A stretch of 5,375 bases of DNA, taken from Bacteroidota bacterium. Lineage in GTDB: Bacteria; Bacteroidota; Bacteroidia; Bacteroidales; UBA1556. Below the pieces are notes generated by a model. The model was not told the origin of the DNA, did not search any database, and saw only the letters and a list, made by a program, of their open reading frames with translations. A program made the translations under genes and the position numbers. Shown here one piece after another: positions 1-4,610 of the stretch (position 1 is its first letter; each line of letters opens with the position of its first letter). Where the stretch lies: NCBI GenBank assembly GCA_003648395.1, contig QMPB01000376.1:1-5375 (forward strand), in the 5' to 3' direction.

Positions 1-581
1 ACATATACATGAATATCCATTCCATTATTATATGCTTCGTAAATAGGTGCCAAAGCAGAGCCATAGTCAACAAAAGCTAACCATCCTGCATTGCAATGTG
101 TTAGAATATTAATTCTTCTCTTCTCACCTTTAGCAATTTTATTCTCAATATAATTATAGCCCAGCTCCCCTATTCTCTTACACGAGTTAGCATCATTATC
201 GCTAATTTGCTGTGCCAAGTTTTTTGCCAATTCAAGGCGATCTTCCTTAGCGACAATCCGTAACTCCGGTATCATTACATCTATTGCTGCCTGCAAATTT
301 ACTGCTGTTGGTCTAGTTTCGGATAATTCTTTTGCCGATTTCTCAATAAAAGAAATATCGCTATTCTCCTTTGCTGCCAAATATATACCCCAAGCTGCTG
401 CCGCACCAATAAGTCCCGCACCACGCACATACATTTCTAGAATAATTTTAGACATCTCTGTAGCAGATTTCACCTCTACTATTTCAAATTTAAATGGCAA
501 AACCCTTTGGTCAATAACTTCAACATTTTTAGTATCAGCATTATACCATATTGTTCTATAATCTTTGTTGTCTACTTGCAT
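1..581 (-). CDS. mtnA: S-methyl-5-thioribose-1-phosphate isomerase, N-terminal part (runs off left edge)
   Basis: Reading leftward from the ATG at 581-579 gives 193 codons with no stop before the window edge, so this is the 5' half or so of a gene whose family is usually about 340-370 residues. Residues 10-13 are TIWYN-like (IWYN at 11-14), followed by VIDQR (22-26), VRGAGLIG (52-59), TRPTAVNL (89-96) and THCNAG (161-166); this order is typical of MtnA, related to the eIF2B alpha fold. Cys163 in THCNAG corresponds to the family's catalytic cysteine; the catalytic aspartate lies beyond the window. MtnA isomerises methylthioribose-1-phosphate to methylthioribulose-1-phosphate in the cytoplasm, in methionine salvage or in the related shunt that disposes of 5-deoxypentoses. 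The start is chosen because an in-frame TAG lies 39 bases upstream with no other ATG between. There is no clear Shine-Dalgarno. The gene is divergent from the membrane-protein gene at 674. A 5-deoxyribose-1-phosphate-preferring relative cannot be excluded. Confidence 0.9.
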   Translation of the reverse strand, partial: MQVDNKDYRTIWYNADTKNVEVIDQRVLPFKFEIVEVKSATEMSKIILEMYVRGAGLIGAAAAWGIYLAAKENSDISFIEKSAKELSETRPTAVNLQAAIDVMIPELRIVAKEDRLELAKNLAQQISDNDANSCKRIGELGYNYIENKIAKGEKRRINILTHCNAGWLAFVDYGSALAPIYEAYNNGMDIHVY

Positions 582-593
582 ATGATTTATATT

Positions 594-626
594 TTGTGCT
601 AAATTAAACAAGTTTATCTAATTTTG
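594..626 (+). promoter_or_regulatory. Candidate Bacteroidota-type promoter for the hemolysin III-family gene
   Basis: TAATTTTG at 619-626 fits the Bacteroidota -7 consensus TAnnTTTG exactly, and TTG at 594-596 lies 22 bases upstream as a -33 element. Transcription would start near 633 and leave a leader of about 40 bases before the ATG at 674. The match rests on short motifs in AT-rich DNA and could be chance. Confidence 0.4.
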
Positions 627-673
627 TGCTTATAATAATCTTATTATTTTAAAAAAATATTATCCAAAAGGAA

Positions 674-1318
674 ATGGCAAAAGCATTAAATACTTATAAA
701 GACAAGGAAGAAAAATTAAATATTATTTCTCATGGAATTGGTGCAGCATTATCAATTATTGCATTAATACTATTAATTCAGAAAGGGATAGAAATGAACA
801 CAACAAAGGCTATGATCAGCTTTATAGTCTATGGTTCAAGTCTTGTTATCCTATATTTTGCTTCTACACTTTACCATTCAGCAACAAATCCAAAATGGAG
901 AAACCTATTAAACGTTTGGGATCATATTTCTATTTATCTTCTAATTGCAGGATCGTATACACCTTTCACTTTACTTGCACTTCCTACTAAATTAGGTTGG
1001 TGGATATTTGGCATCGTGTGGGCTTTTGCTGCAGTAGGTATTGTTATTAAAATATTTTTCTTTGGCAAATATGGCAAATTAGCAGCTATATCATATGTAA
1101 TTATGGGATGGATAGCAATATTTGCTTTTTCTAATTTTATAAATCATCTTGGAATGACAGGAACCATTCTTCTTTTCAGCGGTGGAATTGCATATACTGT
1201 TGGTGCGGTACTCTATATGCTCGATGGCAAACTAGCTTATAATCATGCTATTTTTCATGTATTTGTATTGCTAGGAAGTGCTTTACATTTTATATCTGTA
1301 TATTATTATATTGGGTAA
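674..1318 (+). CDS. trhA: Hemolysin III / PAQR-family seven-helix membrane protein (TrhA/YqfA-like)
   Basis: The 214-residue protein has the length and layout of the hemolysin III family: a short polar N-terminus followed by seven hydrophobic segments at about 17-36, 47-67, 82-103, 108-129, 135-153, 161-182 and 190-212. The family's metal-site residues are all visible: Ser64-x3-His68 in STLYH, Asp83 in WDH, and the pair His191-x3-His195 in HAIFH near the C-terminus. NIISHGIG (16-23) and AGSYTPF (92-98) are further family motifs. Members sit in the cytoplasmic membrane; bacterial relatives are linked to membrane-lipid or membrane-energetics homeostasis, and the 'hemolysin' name comes from an early Bacillus cereus assay, so toxin function should not be assumed. 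Met1 is chosen because it precedes the first helix and an in-frame TAA lies at 650-652. GGAA at 670-673 touches the start codon and is too close to act as a normal Shine-Dalgarno. It is transcribed away from mtnA and appears monocistronic. Confidence 0.9.
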   Translation: MAKALNTYKDKEEKLNIISHGIGAALSIIALILLIQKGIEMNTTKAMISFIVYGSSLVILYFASTLYHSATNPKWRNLLNVWDHISIYLLIAGSYTPFTLLALPTKLGWWIFGIVWAFAAVGIVIKIFFFGKYGKLAAISYVIMGWIAIFAFSNFINHLGMTGTILLFSGGIAYTVGAVLYMLDGKLAYNHAIFHVFVLLGSALHFISVYYYIG

Positions 1319-1356
1319 ATGATTTAATGGTGTAATTAATTATATAATTGAATCAT
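1319..1356. terminator. AT-rich hairpin after the hemolysin III-family gene, possible weak terminator
   Basis: Immediately after the stop codon, ATGATTTAAT (1319-1328) pairs with ATTGAATCAT (1347-1356) over 10 base pairs including one T-G wobble, with an 18-base AT-rich loop. The following bases (TCTTAATTTCC) are only moderately T-rich. It could end transcripts of the gene before it, and in the other direction transcripts coming through the scpB fragment. The stem has only one G-C pair, so it is weak. Confidence 0.35.
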
Positions 1357-1358
1357 TC

Positions 1359-1438
1359 TTAATTTCCTTTAAAAATAGGTTTTCTTTTCTCCATAAAAGC
1401 ACGTTTGCCTTCAAGGTAATCTTCGCTATTATATGCTT
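1359..1438 (-). pseudogene. Remnant of a second scpB 3' end (last 25 codons plus stop)
   Basis: On the minus strand, 1436-1362 reads 25 codons, starting AYNSEDYLEGK and ending KRKPIFKGN, followed by TAA at 1361-1359. This corresponds residue for residue to the last 25 residues of the intact scpB product, with three replacements: Arg for Cys246, Ile for Val255 and Asn for the final Lys259. Base by base, 1362-1438 matches 1590-1666 at 68 of 77 positions without gaps, and six of the nine differences are synonymous. Homology stops abruptly at 1438, where the next codon becomes TAA. There is no start codon or upstream coding sequence, so it is a fragment and not a small gene. It is either the tail of a deleted paralogue or a gene end displaced by an insertion. 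Confidence 0.85.
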
Positions 1439-1444
1439 AAAAAA

Positions 1445-1483
1445 ATTAACGATTGGAGATTTTTGATTAACGATTTTAGATTT
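1445..1483. repeat. 18-base direct repeat, two copies
   Basis: ATTAACGATTGGAGATTT (1445-1462) is followed four bases later in the cycle by ATTAACGATTTTAGATTT (1466-1483), 16 of 18 bases identical, repeat distance 21 bases. It lies directly beside the break point of the scpB fragment. GATT/GATTT words of this kind are, from memory, common in dispersed intergenic repeats of Bacteroidota; no function is known to me. Confidence 0.7.
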
Positions 1484-1590
1484 CACAACCCTTTACAACT
1501 TTTTACCATTAAATAAGGCTAAAGTATAAAGGTTAGGTTAAATTTACCACTCTCTACAATCTTTTACAATCCCTTACAACACCTTACTAT
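1481..1590. repeat. Degenerate 10-base-periodic repeat tract, consensus about yyTTTACAAy
   Basis: Cut into tens from 1481, the units read TTTCACAACC, CTTTACAACT, TTTTACCATT, then three unrelated tens (1511-1540), then AATTTACCAC, TCTCTACAAT, CTTTTACAAT, CCCTTACAAC and ACCTTACTAT. The two blocks keep the same phase across the 30-base gap. The last unit overlaps the scpB stop codon (1587-1589). In the scpB mRNA direction the unit reads roughly rTTGTAAArr, so it forms a repetitive 3' untranslated region. No hairpin with a T tract was found here, so it does not look like a classical terminator. Confidence 0.6.
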
Positions 1591-2366
1591 TTCCCCTTAA
1601 AAACCGGTTTTCTTTTTTCCATAAAAGCACATTTGCCTTCAAGATAATCTTCACTATTATATGCTTCCTGACGAAGTTCATCAATAATAGAAATAGTTTC
1701 CACGTCTATTGGCTTTGACCTAGCAATACTATCAATTTGTTTTTTAATTACCGAAATACTTAATGGTGAATTATTTACTATTGTATTAGCCAAATCATAA
1801 GTAAACTCTTCAATTTTATCTTTATCAATAATGTGGTTTAATATACCTAATGAATATGCTCTTTGTGCTGCAATAGGTTTTGCAGTAAAGAATAGTTCCT
1901 TAGCAATATTTGGGCTCACACGGGTTAATACACGTTTGATTCCCAAAGAGTTGTAAGGCACTCCTATTTTTGCAGGAGTTATGGCAAAAGTAGTTTGCTC
2001 AGTTCCCACAAGAATATCACAGCTAAAAGCCAAATCGCAAGCACCTCCCCACACACTACCTTCTATTAAAGCAATAATCGGAATATTAACTTTTTCGATG
2101 GCTCTAATCAATACTTCCAAAGGATGATTATAGGGAACAGGATCTATACCTGGCTCTGGCAATTCCTCAATATTAAAGCCTGCCGACCATACATTAAAAC
2201 CCTTAGATGCTCTAATTATTAAAACTCTGGAATCCGATTCAATAACTTCATCAATACTCTTAACAAATTGATTTAATAATTCAGTAGATAAAGCATTGCG
2301 CTGCTTCTCATTTCTAATTATTATCTCAAAAATATAATTCTTCTTATTTACTTCAATTAATTTCAT
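1587..2366 (-). CDS. scpB: Methylmalonyl-CoA decarboxylase, crotonase superfamily (ScpB/YgfG-like)
   Basis: The 259-residue protein has full crotonase-fold length and follows E. coli ScpB (YgfG) through its characteristic blocks: SAGxxIEELP (61-70) with GIDPVPY after it, EGSVWGGA (102-109), TPAKIGVPYN (130-139), KELFFTAKPIAAQRA (156-170) with GILNH (174-178), and YNSEDYLEGK (236-245) to the end. The TP-GVPYN block, with Thr130 and Tyr138, replaces the catalytic glutamate region of true enoyl-CoA hydratases and is diagnostic. The reaction is methylmalonyl-CoA to propionyl-CoA plus CO2, in the cytoplasm, the step after methylmalonyl-CoA mutase in succinate-to-propionate conversion; neither the mutase nor the CoA transferase is in this window. 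At the oxyanion-hole segment the E. coli SAGHD is SAGFN here (Phe64, Asn65); the backbone amide is what matters in the family, so activity is probably kept. The ATG at 2366 gives the expected N-terminus without a Shine-Dalgarno. Another crotonase activity remains possible. Confidence 0.85.
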   Translation of the reverse strand: MKLIEVNKKNYIFEIIIRNEKQRNALSTELLNQFVKSIDEVIESDSRVLIIRASKGFNVWSAGFNIEELPEPGIDPVPYNHPLEVLIRAIEKVNIPIIALIEGSVWGGACDLAFSCDILVGTEQTTFAITPAKIGVPYNSLGIKRVLTRVSPNIAKELFFTAKPIAAQRAYSLGILNHIIDKDKIEEFTYDLANTIVNNSPLSISVIKKQIDSIARSKPIDVETISIIDELRQEAYNSEDYLEGKCAFMEKRKPVFKGK

Positions 2367-2452
2367 GGTCTTATTATTTTGGAATAAACTATTCGTAATC
2401 TAACTCTACATAATAGTTCGAATAAACATCATCAAAAAAACAATTACTACTG

Positions 2453-2460
2453 CAAAGCTA
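2453..2460 (-). promoter_or_regulatory. Candidate -7 element upstream of scpB
   Basis: On the minus strand 2460-2453 reads TAGCTTTG, an exact match to TAnnTTTG. Transcription would begin near 2446, about 80 bases before the scpB ATG. No TTG is found at the usual -33 distance (the nearest TTTG is only 11 bases upstream), so support is weak. Confidence 0.25.
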
Positions 2461-2510
2461 CATATTTTAAGCAAATATTATTATTATTTAGCCTGTTTAA
2501 CACTGACAAT

Positions 2511-2542
2511 TTGACGATTATTATTATATGGCAATAAAATTG
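2511..2542 (+). promoter_or_regulatory. Candidate promoter for the grpE-dnaJ operon
   Basis: TTGACG starts at 2511 and TAAAATTG lies at 2535-2542. With TTG (2511-2513) as -33 and 21 bases of spacing, the second element matches TAnnTTTG at all but one defined base; the same stretch also reads as TTGACG, 18 bases, TAAAAT in the classical sigma-70 form. The leader to the grpE start at 2640 would be about 90 bases. I looked for a CIRCE inverted repeat (HrcA operator) across 2367-2639 and saw none. Confidence 0.35.
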
Positions 2543-2615
2543 ATTTAAAAGCTATGTATTCATTAAATTAAACCTCTTTTATAATGGGCTTAATTTATTA
2601 TGTATCAACTATTTA

Positions 2616-2647
2616 CAAATATAATAATACAATATAGTCATGACAAA
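2616..2647 (-). promoter_or_regulatory. Candidate minus-strand promoter overlapping the grpE start
   Basis: On the minus strand TTTG (2647-2644) is followed after 20 bases by TATATTTG (2623-2616), which matches both Bacteroidota promoter elements exactly with ideal spacing. It would fire toward scpB, giving a leader of about 240 bases, and its -33 element sits inside the first codons of grpE. Chance occurrence in AT-rich DNA is a real possibility. Confidence 0.25.
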
Positions 2648-3335
2648 GGACAAGAAAAAAACTGAAAAGGAGATAAAAGATATTGAAGATGTTATGAACA
2701 GCACTGACAATACTACTGAAAAAGAAGCTCAAAAGGCAGAAGAAACAACAATTATTGACAAAGATATAATAGAAGAAGAAGTTCAAGAAATAGAAGAAAA
2801 TGATATTTCCGAAGAAAGTGCTGACGATAAAAAAAGTAAAAAAGGATTTTTTAAGAAAAGCAAGAGCAAAACTGATGAACTTAAAGAAGAGCTAGAAACA
2901 GCAAATTTAAAGATTTCTGAGATTAATGATAAATATTTACGATTGTATTCTGAATTTGATAATTTCAGAAAGCGAACAATAAAAGAAAAATCTGACATTT
3001 ATAAAACTGCTGGCGAAGATGTAATAGTCTCTATCATATCTATTATTGATGATTTTGAAAGAGCATTAAATAATACTGAAGACAATGCAGAAAACAAAGC
3101 TCATAGAGAAGGCTTAATACTCATTTCTAATAAGTTTAAAAAAATATTAGAGAGTAAAAATGTAAAAGAGATTGAGGCAATGGGCAACGAATTTGATACT
3201 GATATACATGAAGCTATTACTCAAGTACCTGCTCCTAGTGAAGACCTTAAGGATAAAATAATAGATGTAATAGAGAAAGGTTATACTATGAATGATAAAG
3301 TAATTCGTTTTTCAAAAGTTATTATTGGAGCCTAA
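2640..3335 (+). CDS. grpE: GrpE, nucleotide exchange factor of the DnaK chaperone
   Basis: GrpE releases ADP from DnaK so that ATP can rebind and the substrate can leave; it works in the cytoplasm as a homodimer. The C-terminal half carries the family signature: EFDTDIHEAI (184-193) and GYTMNDKVIRFSKV (214-227), the beta domain that contacts DnaK. Before it come a predicted long coiled-coil (about 79-120, with YLRLYSEFDNFRKR) and the helical dimer region (about 120-175). The 231 residues exceed the roughly 200 of E. coli GrpE because of a long N-terminal arm (1-78) rich in Glu, Asp and Lys, with a basic patch at 64-77; such arms are variable and likely disordered. The start ATG at 2640 has no Shine-Dalgarno, as is usual in Bacteroidota. 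dnaJ follows 42 bases downstream on the same strand without a terminator, so the two are very probably one operon, and dnaK must be elsewhere. Confidence 0.95.
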   Translation: MTKDKKKTEKEIKDIEDVMNSTDNTTEKEAQKAEETTIIDKDIIEEEVQEIEENDISEESADDKKSKKGFFKKSKSKTDELKEELETANLKISEINDKYLRLYSEFDNFRKRTIKEKSDIYKTAGEDVIVSIISIIDDFERALNNTEDNAENKAHREGLILISNKFKKILESKNVKEIEAMGNEFDTDIHEAITQVPAPSEDLKDKIIDVIEKGYTMNDKVIRFSKVIIGA

Positions 3336-3377
3336 TAGAATCATCAATTTTTATTAAGAATAAAAATAAAACAAAAT

Positions 3378-4526
3378 ATGTCAAAAAGAGATTATTACGA
3401 GGTATTAGGCATTGACAAAAATGCTGATGCACCGGCCATAAAAAAAGCCTACCGAAAGCAAGCTGTAAAATATCATCCTGACAAGAATCCTGGAGATTCA
3501 AGTGCTGAAGATAAATTTAAGGAAGCTGCCGAGGCATACGAAGTATTGAGTGATGGCAATAAAAAAGCACGTTACGACCAATATGGACACGCCGGAATGA
3601 GTGGTGCTGCAGGAGGCGGAGGCTTTGGTGGCGGTATGAATATGGATGATATATTCTCACAATTTGGCGATATTTTTGGTGGTGGAGGCTTTGGTGGAGG
3701 CTTTGGTGGCAGTCGTCGAGGAGGACGTAGAGTAAACCGTGGAAGTAATTTAAGAGTTAGAGTAAAACTAAATCTTAAGGATATTGCCCATGGTGCCGAA
3801 AAGAAAATAAAAGTAAACAAATACATATCTTGCGATAGCTGTAGCGGCTCTGGAGCCGAAAGTGGTGAAACTACTACTTGTAGCACTTGTAATGGTTCAG
3901 GACATGTTACCAGGGTACAGCAAACTTTCTTAGGAAATATGCAAACTCAGAGTGTTTGCCCTAGTTGTAATGGCGAAGGAAGTATTATAAAGCATAAATG
4001 TAAGAAATGTAGTGGCAATGGTATTGTAAAAGGTGAGGAAGTTGTTACAATAAACATACCTGCAGGCGTTGAAGACGGAATGCAATTATCTGTATCGGGT
4101 AAAGGTAATGCTGCAGTACGTGGTGGAGTAAATGGAGATATGATTGTTGTTATTGATGAAGTGCCAGATAAAGATTTGAAGCGCGATGGCAATAATCTAC
4201 TTTACGATCATTATATTAGTTTCCCTGATGCTGTACTTGGTACTACAATAGAAATTCCAACGGTTGATGGCAAAGCAAAAGTAAAAATTCCTGCAGGAAC
4301 TCAGGCCGGTAAAGTATTTAGACTTAGAGGCAAAGGCCTTCCAAGTGTAGAATATCATGGCACTGGCGATTTACTTGTAAACATTAATGTATGGACACCT
4401 CAAAAACTAAGTGATGAATCAACAGAGATAATGGAAAAATTACAAAAATCTGAAGATTTTATTCCTAATCCAACTTCTAAAGACAAGAGTTTATTTGATA
4501 AAATGAGAGACTATTTTCACAATTAA
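3378..4526 (+). CDS. dnaJ: DnaJ, type I (class A) Hsp40 co-chaperone
   Basis: DnaJ delivers unfolded clients to DnaK and stimulates its ATPase. All class A parts are present in order over 382 residues: J domain (about 4-70) with the HPD motif at 33-35; Gly/Phe-rich linker (about 75-112); a zinc-binding domain with four CxxCxGxG repeats at 152-159 (CDSCSGSG), 168-175 (CSTCNGSG), 194-201 (CPSCNGEG) and 208-215 (CKKCSGNG); then two client-binding beta domains (about 120-150 plus 217-260, and 265-342) and a C-terminal dimerisation tail. No key cysteine or HPD residue is missing, so the protein should bind two zinc ions and be fully functional. The start at 3378 gives the canonical [11 protein letters not shown] beginning. 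It is the second gene of the grpE-dnaJ operon, and the strong hairpin at 4549-4591 ends the transcript. Confidence 0.97.
   Translation: MSKRDYYEVLGIDKNADAPAIKKAYRKQAVKYHPDKNPGDSSAEDKFKEAAEAYEVLSDGNKKARYDQYGHAGMSGAAGGGGFGGGMNMDDIFSQFGDIFGGGGFGGGFGGSRRGGRRVNRGSNLRVRVKLNLKDIAHGAEKKIKVNKYISCDSCSGSGAESGETTTCSTCNGSGHVTRVQQTFLGNMQTQSVCPSCNGEGSIIKHKCKKCSGNGIVKGEEVVTINIPAGVEDGMQLSVSGKGNAAVRGGVNGDMIVVIDEVPDKDLKRDGNNLLYDHYISFPDAVLGTTIEIPTVDGKAKVKIPAGTQAGKVFRLRGKGLPSVEYHGTGDLLVNINVWTPQKLSDESTEIMEKLQKSEDFIPNPTSKDKSLFDKMRDYFHN
3681..3710 (+). repeat. 12-base tandem repeat in the dnaJ Gly/Phe linker
   Basis: GGTGGAGGCTTT occurs twice without change (3681-3692, 3693-3704) and then half again as GGTGGC (3705-3710), encoding GGGF units. 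Exact repeats keep reading frame when they gain or lose units, so linker length can vary by four residues. This is ordinary for DnaJ linkers. Confidence 0.7.
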
Positions 4527-4548
4527 GCTATAGCAAATAGGAATACAA

Positions 4549-4591
4549 AAAAGAGGCTATTACAAAATTAATATTTTGAATAGCCTCTTTT
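4549..4591. terminator. Strong bidirectional intrinsic terminator between convergent dnaJ and hydrogenase genes
   Basis: AAAAGAGGCTATT (4549-4561) pairs perfectly with AATAGCCTCTTTT (4579-4591). Allowing A4562 to bulge, the stem continues for six more pairs, C4563-G4578 through T4568-A4573, leaving a TAAT loop: 19 pairs in all. An A tract on the left (4547-4552) and a T tract on the right (4588-4591) let it stop transcripts from both directions. It lies 22 bases after the dnaJ stop and about 20 bases past the hydrogenase stop. Confidence 0.92.
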
Positions 4592-4610
4592 GCATTATAA
4601 AAAATACAGC

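Larger units (their letters stand above)
1362..1666. repeat. Pair of 77-base direct repeats (1362-1438 and 1590-1666), 228 bases apart
   Basis: The two copies are in the same orientation and align without gaps at an offset of 228 bases, with nine mismatches. The right copy is the live 3' end of scpB, beginning at its last codon; the left copy is the orphan fragment. The 151 bases between them (1439-1589) contain only short repeats and no open frame of note. Direct repeats of this length could recombine, which would delete the 228-base interval and leave scpB with a hybrid but complete end. Confidence 0.85.

Noticed and set aside
1359..1438. The scpB fragment as a functional small protein
   Set aside because: It has no upstream start in frame; the codon just before the homology is TAA, so it cannot be translated by itself from a sensible start except from an internal Met of about 11 residues.
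1481..1590. CRISPR array
   Set aside because: The units are 10 bases, degenerate and without spacers of constant length; a CRISPR array has near-identical repeats of about 23-47 bases separated by unique spacers.
2367..2639. HrcA-type CIRCE operator or riboswitch before grpE
   Set aside because: No pair of TTAGCACTC/GAGTGCTAA arms and no recognisable structured leader was found; only promoter-like motifs are present.
2783..2998. Open frame on the minus strand opposite grpE
   Set aside because: It lies wholly inside grpE, reads as a Ser/Leu-rich reverse image of its Glu/Lys-rich coiled coil and matches no family I recognise.
3572..3886. Minus-strand open frame with proline-rich protein opposite dnaJ
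   Set aside because: The proline runs are the reverse complement of the Gly-rich DnaJ linker; there is no independent coding sign.
3947..4192. Second minus-strand open frame opposite dnaJ
   Set aside because: Fully antisense to the conserved zinc-finger and client-binding parts of dnaJ, with no recognisable product.
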